From Jacaranda mimosifolia (taxonomy: Eukaryota > Streptophyta > Magnoliopsida > Lamiales > Bignoniaceae): 64,000 nucleotides of DNA. The stretch covers positions 25,132,710 through 25,196,709 of the forward strand of contig CM032120.1 of the NCBI GenBank assembly GCA_018894105.1. The letters run 5' to 3'. Shown here piece after piece: positions 1 to 13,852 of this stretch (its first letter is position 1; each line of letters opens with the position of its first letter). Below the pieces are notes generated by a model. It saw nothing but the letters and a program-made list of their open reading frames with translations, did no database searches and was not told where the DNA came from. The position numbers and the translations under genes were made by a program.

Positions 1-2450
1 AATTAAGTTTTATAACTATAATTAATTAAATTAAGTTTTCCACTTAACAAATGTATATATATATCAAATGTATATACATACATTGTATTTATTAAATTTA
101 TCCAAAATAAGTGTATTTTTAATTAGACATATAGAAAATAATAATTATATGAAATTAATTAAATATTCCTACTTAGCAAATGTAATTACGTATACATATT
201 GAAATTTATCCTTCTACCAACATATTTAATTGGCTTATAGAAGATAACAATTAAATTATATCACATTCAATACATATGGTTTTATGATAAACTACAACCA
301 TATTAAGTTTATTCTAATTAGACTCATAAAAAATAATAACTGAACTGAAATTAATTAAAAAAAATTAATTAATGAGGAAGATACTTAAATACATTTGTAT
401 AGATATACATTATGCACTCTCCCTCAAAAATAAGAAAAGAAATATTTTTTATATATATTAAAATATGTGTTCAATTCAAATATAATAGTACAATGAATAT
501 AACAATGAACAAGAATGGATTAAATCTTACAATCACATGTTTAATTAATGAGGAAAAAAAATGATATTTCATGAGTGCATTCGTACAAATATGGGTTGGT
601 TCTTTTTAAAAAATAAAAAGAGAAAACTATTTATTAGATATCAAAATAGGTGTCAAACTCATATGTAATATTATATATAATATGATAATGAAAAAGAATA
701 AACTAAGTTTATTTAATTTTTTATCTTTTCATTTATTTGTGTATTTTAAATATATTTCTGAAATATATTTTGGTTACTTTTTACATCTAATGATGTGCAC
801 ATAGCAAAAGGTGCTTTCATGTTGTATCACAAACCCGATAAAATTTCTTAATCTTACTTATTTAAGTTAAAAGATATTTAATAGTCAAAAGAAAAAGGAA
901 TATAGAGTTGATAGCACTATTAGAAGCCGTAAAAAATGAATCAACTAAAATTTTATTTCTTTAAATAGTCTTTTTAAACAAATTATTTTTTAATGAAAAT
1001 AATAATGTGACATTACTAACTTTCAATAATTATTTTTAAAAGGAGAATAGACTATATATATATAATTTATTTATTTCAAACAATGAATTTCACTTAACAA
1101 TTTAGGTATATATAATATATTAATTGCCAACTTAATTCATAATTCAACTCTTACATACTTATGGATGTAACTGGCAAACTTTTAAGGAAATGATTTCACA
1201 CTTTTTTTTAACAAAAATAAAAGTAATAAATGCTAAAATATTTTTATTTTACACAATGGTACTTAAATATTTAAAATTGATCAAAACTTAACTTTCTCTA
1301 TCTTGGCTTAACTAAAAAGAGATGAAAGTGCGAATAGAATCATAATAAATAAAACAAACACATGAGAAAGTCTTTTTCTTTTTCTTTTTGATTTTGAATT
1401 AAAAAAAGTGGTCCATTAAAAATTTAAAATGAAATGAGTAATATAAGTTTTATTTATTTATCTAAATTCAAAGGAAAGCAATTTACAAATCGCTTTGAAT
1501 CATCTGAATCATATTTTTAGTTTTAATTCATAAAGTGACAATTGAAATTATTGTTTAAAAACTCAAAAGGACTTTTCAATTAACAAAAAAATAAAAATAA
1601 AAATAAAAATATGGACTAACGACTTGCACAAATTTAATTCATTGACAGTGATAGAGAATGAATTGGAAAATAAAAGCTTCTTCAAATATCACCCAAAAAT
1701 GAAAGAATTCAATAGTTGGCTATTATTAGTTATCAAATTGTAAAAAATACATATAAACCATGTTTTTTAAATGTTAATTTTTTTAAGATGTATTTTATTT
1801 TAGTCATTATTCAATTGACATGTTTTTGTTGTTCCATTTTTTAGCAAAGAGTTCTTAAATAGATAACGAATCGATAAACTTATACCTTGAATCAACTTCA
1901 TGTTTAGTTGATTTAGTGTAGGATATTATGATATATATTTAATACAGATTGTATATGGCTATTTAGAAATATTTCACCCGTTTTTTTGGATACATGGACA
2001 TGATTTTCTAATAATAATAATTAATATTATTATAGCATATTTATTTTGACAATAAAGACAAAATAAGATGAAGAGGAAACATGCCGCACTGAGTAATATA
2101 GAGAGACACGCATATATAGATAAAATTAAAGAGTCCAAGAAAATGAGAAAATCAATTAAATGATTGAAGGAGAAAAAAATATAAAAATTAATAAGTTACT
2201 ACCTCTCTTTCAACATAGTTTTGAATGAAAAAGAGTTAATTCATAAAAAATTCAATTATCAATATTTACGACTTTATTGTTTCTAAGAACATAAATTATT
2301 TCTTATCAATCAAAATGTTAGCAATTTTTCAATAAATATGTATTCTATGAATTTTCAATAACTATCATATATGTGGGATAATTATCATATGCTAAACTTT
2401 TAAATTTTAATCTCATATTTTGATTCGATTTGAGATTTTGTGATCATGTG
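1..2450. other. AT-rich intergenic DNA, no gene seen
   Basis: Very AT-rich sequence with frequent stops in all frames. I see no splice-bounded coding blocks, no RNA gene and no clear terminal repeats. It probably contains decayed transposon sequence that I cannot assign. Confidence 0.6.
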
Positions 2451-2479
2451 TGCTTGAAGACTCATGAATTGAATAAGGC

Positions 2480-3940
2480 ATTTAATTACACCTATTGCAA
2501 TGTTGTAAGATTTAAAAAAACCTTGCACATTGTGGCAATGGAAAAAGTTAGACCTACTTTGCTTTAAATGGCAAATGAATTGTATAAGTTGTTTATTTCT
2601 CTATCAGGAGAGGTTGTGAACTTTCTAAAAGGTATTTAAGTTTTGAATTGCATATTCTCTTTTACTTCATTTAGTGTGTAATTACACAAAAAACTTGCAT
2701 CTACAAGGGTGGAGTTATATTTATCAAACACAAGGCATGGTTACCATGGTCTTTCAAGGTTAATTTCCAAACGAAAATAAGTATGCAATTCAATTGTATT
2801 TTTATCTAAATAGAAAATGAGCTTGAGAATAGAAAATACTAAAAGAATAAGATTTGTTTGAAGCAATTATGACAAAACTTATAAAAAATTATGGACATAA
2901 ATTCTTTTGCAAAAATCTTTAGAAGGTTAAATAATTATATTTCAATTAATGGTATTCAACTCTATATCTTAAAAAAATATTATTAGACTAATTTACTTTA
3001 TAATTCTCCAAATGTTTATCAAGTTCGGCAATTTTGGTGGAGAGAAATAATCATAATATATTAGTGGTACAAGATATTATTGTCTATGCACGTTGTGATT
3101 TTTATGAATGTTACAATCTACTGCAATATCTACTTCTTTTCCCAATAGGTGATATAAGATGTTACCTAAGCATTCAGAAAAAGGTATCAAAACATCTAAT
3201 AATGCAATCCAAAGGAATGAATCTATCTAGCCAGGTGACTCTTACAAATAGTGCAACCATTATTGAAGAATAATAAATAGATATGTATCTTATTTATAGT
3301 TTATTCCATTATTTATTACTCTTATATTAGGAAGAGACTTGTTTTCTTTTTACTATAACATACAAAGTTTAACCAATGCAAAAAATATTATGTGACTCAC
3401 TTATACAATTAAAATTTTGAATTTTTAAGTGTGAGTTTTTCTATTCCTTATTATCAAAATTTTAAGCATTTTTCATGTGAAAATTTTCATATTTGCAAAT
3501 CATAAATTATTTATATAGAGATCAAGATTCTACTATCGATTTTGTAGTAATTCCTTTAGGGAAAGAAATCCTATTGTTGGCTCTTCAAATTATTAACATA
3601 AAGCTAGAAACTATAAGATTGATTACTATGGCCATACCTATTAAATTCGAGATCTGAATTACAATAAAGTATTATGGATATCACTTTAAAATGAGAGACA
3701 AGGGGTGGTGAAATTGGAAAAAAGAAATGTTCTTCAACATCTTTTATTGGGGGTTCAAGTAATGTAGATATTCATAAGATATTATATTTGGGACAAACAA
3801 TATAGACATTGGAATGGAAAAAAGCAAAAAAATATAATAGGTCACATACACAATGCAAATCCCATAGAAAAAGAAATATATTACCTCAAATTATTATTAA
3901 ACTATGTCAGAGGCTCAACATATTTATAACTTCAAATGAC
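2480..3940 (+). mobile_element. Helitron remnant, decayed RepHel coding sequence
   Basis: Degenerate plus-strand coding blocks, broken by stops and frameshifts, resemble the Rep/helicase protein of plant Helitrons (rolling-circle transposons). Around 3,058-3,165 one frame reads DIIVYA...YECYNLLQYLLLFPIGD, close to the family's conserved block of the form RDIIVY...YYGCYDPLQYPLLFP. Upstream (about 2,490-2,640) a frame reads NELYKLFISLSGEVVNFLK, like the family's N-terminal helitron-like domain. Downstream (about 3,825-3,930) another frame reads IHNANPIEKEIYYLKLLLN, like the helicase-region block with GERYYLRLLL. Order and spacing suit one element with an internal deletion between about 3,280 and 3,800. 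No intact frame remains, so it cannot be autonomous. Helitron ends (5' TC, 3' hairpin plus CTRR) were not located, so the outer limits are unknown. The family call is from motif similarity by eye. Confidence 0.72.
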
Positions 3941-4331
3941 AATTTTATTTTTTATATTATTTTTTATTTGTCTATATATTTGATAAGCACTTAAATTAGA
4001 TATAAATAGAAAATAATTTATAAAACAATAAACGTTAAAACAAACTAATAAGTCACGTGCATCGCATGTGTACACCTTTCTAGTACCCAAAAAAGACTAG
4101 AACAGATTCCCTCTGGGTTTTAAATTACTGTTTATATACCTGGTATTGGCCATAATTCACAAGGGCATTATGGGCATTATGTAGTCTCATTAAGAGGGGG
4201 AATGAGCGATGTCACATTGTAAAATTTATCATGTTCTCTTCAATATATCAACCCCCAAGTTTCTCAACATATTAGCAGTTTAGCACCTTTGAGAAATTAT
4301 GATGTGTGCGCGCGCGTGCGTTTTTGTGTAT

Positions 4332-7300
4332 TCATGGCTCCAACTTAGGTGCCAAAGTCATGACAGCATCTCCAACAGTGAGGAAAATCTTGTCATCTCC
4401 AAGCTTGTTGGCAAAATCAGACGTGTGGAGCTTGTCGAGCACCACTTGCCCTGGATTTGCTAGAACAAGCTGAGTACAAACAAGCACAAGAATTGAAGTA
4501 AGCTCTTGACTCTTATGTTAGAAGGCATATATATGTTGGCCTTGTCAAAATAATAGTACCTGTATATCACTCTTTTGTAGACTCTTGTACAAATCTTCCA
4601 GGGCATGAATGCCACTAGTATCTATATCAGTTACAGCTGACAAAAAGAAAGGGATTATGTTAAAGTCTTTTAGTTGCTTTGAGCTTATAGGGGGAAAAGT
4701 TGTACGAAATGAAGCTAAGAATCCATACGCGACATTTCAACTATCAAATACTCAATTCTTGGTTCGTTGTTTTCTTTTTGTTGTTCCTCCTCGTCGTCGA
4801 GCAATCTCAATATCCTGCAATTGCCAAAGATTATGCAACTATTTATGACCCACATTAACATGTATTGGACGATATTAAGAAGCCAGACAGCTTCCATATA
4901 TACCTCTCCCTGATGTAATTTGAGTTGGAGAAATATATTGCAGAATCGACTCTCACAATCAGCACACCAGGGACTTTTGTTGCTTCTGGATACTGCTGAA
5001 TGTTCCTGTACACCGTGGTCCTTGGGATTCTACCAAGAACCGCGGTTCTTGGCCTTGTCACTTGGAGAAGAATCTTGGCAAAAGATATAGCAACCTGTTT
5101 TGTGTTCGAAAATGTAAGTTGAAAGAACAAAGATCAAGAATATCACATTGATTTCTTGATTTCACCTACTGCGATCAGAAGGCCTATCTCAACCGAGGAG
5201 AAAACCACCCCAAAGAGGGCTCCCATGCAGGCAACAAAATCAAACTTATCAATCTTCCATATAAGAATCATCGCTTCATAGTCGAATAGCCCTACCACAG
5301 CTGATATGATGATGGAAGGCAGTATGGCATATGGGGTGTACTTAAAAAGAGGGGTGATCAGTTCCAGAGTCAGAAACACGATAAATGACATCACGATGTT
5401 GGAGACAGCCGTGTTGCATCCAGCCATGTAGTTGACAGCAGAGCGCGAGAAAGATCCTGGAGAAATCAGGTACAATTTTGATACAATGAATTTTTGAAGC
5501 GATAAAATCTGTATGTTTTTCTAAGTTACCTGTTGCTACATAACAAGAAGTCATTGAGCCAATGACATTCATTGTGCCTAATGCAACCATTTCCTTGTTA
5601 CCATCTACGTCATAGTCCTTCATTGCTGCAAAGGTTCTGCCAATTGCTACAGCTTCCTATGACATGTAATGTTGATCAGCTTTCTGAATGTGATACTATT
5701 CCACAATAAGATTTTGGGGGTGTTTGCAAGAGCTTTTACTTTTGAAAAAGTGGGTTTGTAATTAATAGTGAAATGTAGTAAGAATCTGGTCAGATTGGGC
5801 AAGGGTTGCTTTTAGCTTTTAACTTCTTCCTACTTAACTTTAGAGATTAGAAGTGGAATCACCAACTCCAAAACATTCCAAAACAGCTAAAAGTTACAAA
5901 AACATTTTTTGTAAAGTTGTTGCAAACACTCCCTTAAGCGAGCATTTTTGGTTTCTTTTGCATACCATAAGTGCAATCATCCCTGCCATGACACCAATTC
6001 TGAAACCTTTGGTCATATAGCTGCCGGTGAAATGGATTTCATGCACGGATGGAGGATTGATGCCTCTTTCAATATGGGTCACCTTCATGCATCATAAAAA
6101 GTTTTGTTATTCTAAGCCGCACTAAAGCTTGAGTTATATGTGTTTTTTATGAACAATTGATGACAGTATTAGTTTGTTGTAGTAAATACTCACAATTTGG
6201 ACCCCTTTCTTTTCTGCATGGGTGATGTAAACACAGAAGGTTGAAATGATAACTGAGATCAATGGAGCAATTGCAGGAATCCAAAACAGTTTCTTGTTCT
6301 TTTTGCCCTGATCCAAAACGAAAACAGATGAGTTTTGGGGTTCATGGAAATAAAGCTGAACTAGGAAAATCAGGATCAGTTAGGCTTCTTACAATGTACT
6401 TGGCAAGGAGTAGGAAAGCCAAGAATGTGACTCCTATTACTATAGTCTCCCAATTCCACTGTAATAAAAAAAGAAACAAATTAGCTTCAGAAATTATGCA
6501 TTTTTCTTGACTATGTTGGATTATGTTGTTTCATAGTAATCCTCACCCCATGATGCACATTTGTCCACACAGAGCGCATCACGGAAACTATATCAGTTTT
6601 TTGGGTGAAATAATTAGTCTTGATGCCCAGCAAACCTTTGAGCTGTTGAAGGCTGATGGTAATGGCTGCTCCCGCCATAAAGCCGACAATGGCAGCATGA
6701 GAGAGGAAGTCAATCAAGAATCCCATTCTGAAAACAAGCAGAAAACCAGCCATCTCTTTTAGTGTTTCATGGGCTATATCCTCTTAGCAAAAGAGAAAAT
6801 GAAGATGATAGACCAATGATTCTTTCTCATGTTATGACAAGAAAAATAGGAACAAGACCTGAAAAAACCAAGTAAAAACTGAGTGACTCCAGCAAAGAAG
6901 GTAGCTGTAAAGGCGAGTCGCTGATAGTCATGTTTGTGCTTGGGATCAATCTCTTTCTGAAGCAGACTTCCAAGCAAGAGAGACACCACAGCCACTGGGC
7001 CAATGGCGATATCTCTTGAGCTACCCATGACGGCATAAATCAGGGGCGGAACAAAACTACTATCTGCAATTAAAACAACAAGTTCAATAGAGCAACGATC
7101 AGAAGAGCGCAGATTTCTGTGAAGAAACAATGAAACCTACACAACCCAAACTGCGGATCCAAATGTGCAAGTTTTGCATATGCAATATCCTGCATGGAGA
7201 ATCAAGAGATATAAGAAATGTACAAAGGGAGCTCAACAGAATCAGTTATTGGGAAGTTCTTCACTACCTGAGGGATGCAGAGACTTGCAATGGTGAGTCC

Positions 7301-7594
7301 AGCAATCAGGTCCCCTTTGAACATGGAAAGCTTGTACCGTCGTCCCCAATCAAGTATAGGGAAAACGGAGTGAATTCCGAGCGATAACTTTCTTGATAAC
7401 GGCTGGTCCTTGAAAGGGCGCAGGGGGTCATCATGGAAGAAAGTCTCCTTCAAAGTAAACCTCAACTCCTTAAAGAGGCTTTGCTTCGGGGGCACTCCCA
7501 CCTTGTGAACATATGGTACTGTGTTATCTTCATGGCGATGTGAAGAAGCTGGGCTTGCACTATCTGCATCGTTTGGCACACGGTTCGCACTCAT
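4332..7594 (-). CDS. SULTR1: High-affinity sulfate transporter, group 1 (SULTR1 type), 13 exons
   Basis: Plasma-membrane proton/sulfate symporter of the SLC26/SulP family. I join 13 exons: 7594-7268, 7189-7141, 7063-6859, 6727-6547, 6458-6393, 6307-6194, 6082-5966, 5656-5530, 5456-5170, 5094-4904, 4814-4729, 4636-4560 and 4469-4332. All have GT donors, AG acceptors and matching phase; together they give 654 residues, the usual length for the family. The N-terminus has the group 1 block [11 protein letters not shown]. The membrane part includes [19 protein letters not shown] (exon 3) and [10 protein letters not shown] (exon 4). The C-terminal STAS domain (about residues 525-648) has [13 protein letters not shown], with Thr590 at the position of the known regulatory phosphosite. 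Group 1 members act in root uptake and are induced by sulfur starvation; nothing seen here shows which subtype this is. The gene looks intact. Confidence 0.95.
5716..5935. mobile_element. Small hAT-like MITE inside SULTR1 intron 7
   Basis: A roughly 220-bp insertion whose ends are inverted copies: GGGGGTGTTTGCAA on the left and, on the complement of the right end, AGGGAGTGTTTGCAA. It has no coding capacity. It occupies most of the 309-bp intron between exons 7 and 8 and leaves both splice sites untouched. A clear 8-bp target duplication was not found, so the superfamily is inferred from the TIR style shared with other elements in this window. Confidence 0.7.
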
Positions 7595-9345
7595 TTTGGC
7601 TGGAGAAATAGATCACCAGTGAAAGATAAGTAACAAGAAACAAATGACCAGAGAGATGTACTCAGTTTGAAAAAAGTTAGCACAAAAATGTTTCACTATT
7701 ATGAATAATCATAGTTATGGAAACAATCTGAGAATTACTACTCTGCAAAGAAGGTAAGGTAATTGAGAATGCTGAAGTTGCAACATTTTTTTATGTGGGA
7801 AGAGAGAAGTAAGAGGCATTATCTATTTGTATCAGTGCAAATTGCCCTTAAATATCAGTCAAATGACAGAAGGTAGAGGGATGCCATTGAACTTATGAAG
7901 GGAAATGGATTGATGCTAAATAAGGTATATCTTAATTTGATGAAATATTTAAGATTCTGAATTAGGCAATGTAGTAAGAGGATTGCCACAAAACTAACTT
8001 TTTGGATCCTCTTAAAGCCAAAACCCAAAAGAATTTGGAAATTTTGTGAAGCTAGTGGGAGATTCTGTAAATCTTGTGTGCTCTTAGCGCAATAAGTTAC
8101 TTCTCAACAAGTATATGGATCTATGTTTCAATCTAGCATAAGTCATGTGTTGTGTGACCTTTATCTGTGAATTCGAATCCTGACAAACTTGAGGTGCATA
8201 TTTATTCATGTAAATAAAAAAGAAATTTATACTTTTTTTTTTTTTTTTATAAAAAAAAGTAATCATTCTTTTTTTAAATAAATATAGGTAAAAGGATGTT
8301 TTTTTCTTTACTGAAGTTAGGAGTTGAAACCCTAACGGGCTCCTAATGTGCATTTATATAAAGTTTAGGCAGAAAGAGGTAATTCTAGTATATGAAGCTT
8401 TTCATGATGAATTCAATGACTATTCTATCCCTGGTAGAGGCGACTGGCAACCCTACAGAATTAATGATCAATTAAGTAAGCTATAAGGGAAAAAGGGCAA
8501 AAGAAAAGAACAAATGGAGGGCTCTAATTACATATAAACTAGTAGTAGTTACATCTTTAATAAGTTTGGCTCTAGCAGCTATTCAAGTTAATATATGTAC
8601 TTTCTAATTAATTACAAAGTAACTTATTTTGTTGACTTCTTTAAATTGGTCAGATTTTGCTCCGCAATTTGAATCATCTATTTTAGTTTGTGTTACATTT
8701 TATATTTCATATCCTATATGAAATACACATTAGGTATACATTATTCATGTCTAAGTGTATATCTAAGGAAATATAATATGCATTTATCATGCTTATATAA
8801 TGCAAAATATAACATGAAATACTCACATATAATGTTATGGGTCAATTACTCGAGTGATGGATATAATGTGTGTATTCGTAATTTGGAAAAGAAAAAAAAA
8901 ATAGTATGGAGTAATGTATACGACGTTTTTATAAACTCGAAACTTGATGGATTGAATTCATTAGATCTGCTATATTCATTTTATAATTTAAAAATATTAA
9001 TAATTTTTGACACATTTTATGTCTATATTAAAATTTTGTAATATAAAATAAAATTAAAATTTTTGTTTATTTTTTTAATATAATAATACAATTGTTTTTA
9101 TTAATTTCAATATATTTATTTGAATTTTTAGGATAAATAAAAGAAAAGAATTATGATAAAGTGAAATAATTGAAAAAACAAAAAGATAAAATTTGATAGA
9201 GAGGAAAAGAAAAACACCACAACATGATAAGAGAAGAAAAGAGCAAATAAATAAGAACTGTCGTATTGTTGTCTTTTAAAATGTGATTAATTTCATCAAC
9301 TCATTAAAAAAATACCAACTTATTTATGAAAGTCCTCATCCTTTA

Positions 9346-9397
9346 TTTGCAGTGTACATTATAGTTTTTATTTTGCAGTGTACATTATAGTTTTTAT
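9346..9397. repeat. 26-bp tandem duplication
   Basis: Two adjacent, essentially identical 26-bp copies of a unit containing TTTGCAGTGTACATTATAG. A local slippage duplication with no visible function. Confidence 0.9.
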
Positions 9398-10260
9398 TTT
9401 TAAAAAGTATATCATAATAACTTTTTAAATACAAGAAAATAATATTATTAACAAAAATAAATTTTACAAAATTATGTGTGAATGTTAATTTTAATATTTT
9501 GAAGATTATAGTTTCAAATATATTTTTATATTTCTACATGTATTAAAAATATAAACTATTTAATAATTTGACAATCGTTTTTTAATCTATAAAAGTAGTG
9601 ATGTGAACATAACAAAATAAATTCAAATTAATATAGGGTCCAGTTTACAAGCCCAAGTAACCATTTTTCGTAACTCTTCGGAGTAGATCAAGTTAGTACA
9701 AATTGGGATGTCACAAATGAACAACCTTTAATGTAATTGTATTTGGGCACAACATTTCAATAACCACTACATATCCAAGAAGTATGCCTAAAGACACAAT
9801 AAGAAGTATGCTTTCATTATTTTTTCTAAATTGTTCAAGCAAATCTCAATATTTTTCCAAACAAATAAAAAATATTTTTTAATTTAAATATTGAAGGATT
9901 TTTTTGGTAGGAAAATCCCGCCACCCCTAATATACTTTTTGGTGTAAGATTTATATTAAAAAGAAGATTTCAAGATGTTTTATAGATGCAAAAATTTAGG
10001 CTCACATCAAGTGCTATATTTATGTTTTATGAACCAATGGATAGAGATGCAAACATATCAAGTCAACTTGTGAGTGTGATGAACCACTTGAAAAATTCAA
10101 GCTAAATTTGTATAGGTTTGCGTCGAGTCTAAGCTAAATAATTTCTTTTTTGGCATGTTCACGAGCCGGCTAGCGAGCCTATTTTTTTTTTTTTTAAAAA
10201 ATATTTATATGTAAAAAATTATAATAATATATTGATTTAAAAAATATATAAAATAAATAA

Positions 10261-10330
10261 AATCTTTTAACTTGAGCTTGAGCTTGAGCTCGAACTCGAG
10301 CTCTAGCCCAAACTCAAGCCTATGACTTAT
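10261..10330. repeat. TTGAGC/CTCGAG hexamer-rich tract
   Basis: A run of degenerate six-base units (GAGCTTGAGCTTGAGCTCGA and variants). Related GAGCTC/CGAG words continue to about 10,440 and include the complement orientation near 10,390. Such tracts are common inside non-autonomous plant repeats, but I could not define the element's ends. Confidence 0.6.
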
Positions 10331-11339
10331 TCAGTAGTTCAAGCTAAATAAATCGAGTCCAGTTGAGCATGTAGCTCAATTTTCTCAGTTCGTCAAGCTC
10401 GAGTTCAATATCAAACCCAAAGAAAATGATTAAGATTCGACTCAACTTGACTGATTTGCATTTATAAGTATCCTAAGGTGGGACAATTCCAAAATACCAA
10501 AACTCGTTTATAATTTTAATGTCCATCTTAAGATGTCTGAATTTGACCCAAGGGGATGGTGCTTTCGAGTTTTACCAAAACCCCATGGATTTATTCATTT
10601 CAGGTTGGTCCCAATAAATTATTCCAATCAAATTAAACCGGTCCAAACCAACTTTAATTGGTGAAAATCGTGCCTAACCATTCATGACCGGCCCAGATCA
10701 AATACAATACTAGTAATCATTTATATACATGTATAAAAACGGACAAGTGAAATAAACAAATCAAATCTTGCTTTCTTTATATTTTCATTTTATTTCAACT
10801 GTTTTATATGTAAACCATATTTGGTATCCAACAGTATTATTGACTTTCTCAAACTAAAAAATTTAAAAATTAATTTTTTTGACTTATTATGATTCTATTA
10901 TTAAAAGAAAAGCAATTAATTAATTAATGATTAAAGTTTAATTATTAAAAAATTGAGGTTATCGCATCAAATATTTTATAATGTAGTCCTAAGTTGATGA
11001 AAGATGTTTTTAAAGTTAATAATGGCAAATATAAAGACAGAAACAAATAGTACTTTTATTAAAAATAAACAAAACAAATATATTTTTTAAATTTTAGATA
11101 ATACAGGCCACTAATCTGAGTACAGAAAATGAATTCATTTATTGAGTGGCTTTTGGTCCAATAATATAAATTTTACAAATAAAATATGAGATTAGAGGTT
11201 CAAACCCTAGAGACTTTTGCTGCATATGTGTATAAATAAAAAAGAAAGAAACTATAGTGCGTGAAGTAAAAAAAATAATGAATAAATAAGTAATTCAAAA
11301 TAAAAATAAAAACAAACAAGGCCTAATCAAAAGGAGTGA

Positions 11340-11725
11340 GAATGCAATAACTGTTTGAAAAAAAAAAAACGGTTTTACCTTTTTATCTTATTTTATTCCC
11401 AGCAATTCGAGCGGTCAACGCAAAACTGTGCATGGATGGCCACCACGCGAACTGCTGAAACCGCTTATCCACCGGAGTCCGGCCTGACGGTATTGCGCAT
11501 GCCGGATTGGTTAGTCTCAGCTCTGCGGATTATTAACATACAAACACTCTCACTAGCAGCTGAGCGAAGAAGGAGATATATATATATATGTGTATATACC
11601 TCAGATATGAGAAGGAGAAGGAGAGAAGACTTTAGTCTGTCTTCTCGTTTTTCATGATACAGTCGACGCTGCATTAGAAAACAAAGACGACGACGTTTAG
11701 TGATAACTACAAGAAAATGCAACTG
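11340..11725. other. GC-richer island of unknown nature
   Basis: About 300 bases with clearly higher GC than the surroundings, containing overlapping open frames on both strands (100 codons plus, 85 codons minus). Neither translation matches a family I know, and both contain low-complexity runs (poly-Lys/Phe at the plus-strand start, arginine-rich stretches). A purine-rich GAGAAGGAGAAGGAGAGAAG stretch resembles plant leader sequence. It could be an orphan first exon, a promoter or a decayed gene fragment. Confidence 0.3.
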
Positions 11726-13852
11726 GACCTTTTGGCTTATTTTGGAGCGATGGGACCTATTTTTCTTTTTTTCTTTTCTCGTCTTTATTTATTACATTGA
11801 GACTATAATAAAATAATGGAAATATATTAATTGATAATGTTAAAATTGTAGTTAAGTATATATGTTAAATTATGAAAAATTTTGTTATGTCATAGTATTG
11901 ATTTTTATAAATTTAATAAGAATAACTATTTTTATATTTAAAATATTATTATTAATAAGTGGTATTCATATAGTAAAAGCAACAACTTGATCAAAAATTA
12001 TTATACATGTGTCATTTATACTATTAATAAAGTATTTACCTCTTATTTGGTGTATTTTTGGATTATTTACCTAAAATGCCTCCATTTTTTTTTTAATTTT
12101 TAATGACTAGAAGTTATATAATTAACTACCATTTGTAACTTACCTTCTTCATTTCTAAAATTACCATTTTATTATAATTTTTTAATTTTTATTTATGAAC
12201 AAAATAGAAAAATATATTAAAATTATTAAAAAATTACATTATATAAAAATAAATAAATATTTTTATCTATAAAAAATACTTTAGAAATTTTAGCACATTC
12301 GACTGCTAGTCTAAATGACTAAACGAGAACTTTGTCATTTCAGATTTATTATTAGGGATAGAACCAAAGTTATTATTACTTAAATGTTTATCCTTAGTTA
12401 TAATATTGATATTATCACTTAATTTTTTATATCATTATTACTTTTATTTATTGTGGCCACAATCTTCGTCGTCTTCAATTAAATTTAATTGTTTAAAAAG
12501 TCAAATGTAACTGTATTAATGTATCTTTCTGTAGGTTGCGGCAGTACTAGTAATATTAACATAACTTGATGCTTCAGTCTGCCCTTTGAATTGCGGGTTT
12601 TAATAATAAAGACGTTTCAAGTCCTTTTTCTTTTTTATTTTTTTTTCCTGTTTGGGATTATAAAACAAATATGAATTAAGAAGATTGAAAAAATAAGTGT
12701 ATAATAATATATTAAGTTGAGATTTTCGAGACAGTTCACTATGAATTTCTTATCCATTTAGGCGTATTTTTAAGGAATCGAACTCCCATCATGAATGACG
12801 AAATAATATTTCGGTTATAATAGATTTGTTATTACTAATACAAGATTGTTATTTATTTTTCATAACAATCAACTAGTGTGCTCATAATTTTTTTCCAATG
12901 AACTTTGTAATCACCAACATAAAGTGTTAAAGCTCAAGTCTATAATAATATTAATACAATAATTGACAGGTCGGATGTTAGAATGTCCTATAACATGAAA
13001 ACTTATTTTGATAGATGTATATTATCATGTAAATGCCCATAATACCTTTAAAAATAACCAACATAACCAAACACTCAATTAGATCCGCGTCTTTTATGTG
13101 GGTTTGGCTATATCCAATCTGACTCCAGTTCAGCCCGAAATTTCTATTGTCCAATGAAAGTACACGTAGAGATCTCGAACCACCACCTAGAATGAATAAT
13201 GCTTGGTCAACTCAGCAGATAATTATAAATATCAAACCATTAGATGCAAACAACCAATTTTGAAGAGATCACACTCAACCTCTATACTCCCTGATTGTAG
13301 AATTATAAAACCTAACTACCTATCCATACTCTTATTGTATAATCATCCATACACTTCATAAGCTAGACACAAGGAAGTGAGGAACCCTCCACCAATCTTA
13401 CCTAGTAAAATTGACTGGATAAATTCATCTCATGACAATTGTTGTTCGACCTACCAACCAGTAAACCAAAATATACTGATGTTATTTAATTTGTTATCAG
13501 ATACACATGAAGAGAAAGAAAAATAACAATAAAACAGATATAGCAATGATTCCAAATCGTCCAAAACGCGACTTTATTCTTTTCTTATATATAAGTTTTT
13601 GAGTTAATTGATTAAAAAGGGTGGTCCTTATGTAGAAAGTATCTAGGTTAAATCAAAAGGAAGTTGCCAAAAGTGCAAAAAGGATGTTAATTGTGCATTT
13701 GTTTGTCAAAAAGTTGGTTGTCTTTTTGTCACGTTTTCTCGAAGCTGCCGGTCGACGGATCTGACCCGGTACTACTGCATTGACTTGCCATGATTTTGGG
13801 GAAGTTCAAATAATCATATAAAACAATAATTAAGGACAAAAAATTATTATTT
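11726..13852. other. Intergenic DNA, no gene seen
   Basis: AT-rich up to about 13,080, then a stretch of more balanced composition to about 13,790 that may be an old transposon fragment. No terminal repeats, RNA genes or coding blocks were recognised. Confidence 0.5.

Larger units (their letters stand above)
7595..11339. other. Intergenic, SULTR1 upstream region and AT-rich DNA
   Basis: The first few hundred bases hold the SULTR1 5' UTR and promoter. The bases just before the start codon read CTCCAGCCAAAATG, which could be a splice acceptor for a leader intron; this is not provable here. Beyond that the DNA is AT-rich, with two local repeats listed separately and no supported gene. Single-frame open stretches at 8,084-8,353 and 8,688-9,041 are low complexity. 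Confidence 0.6.
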
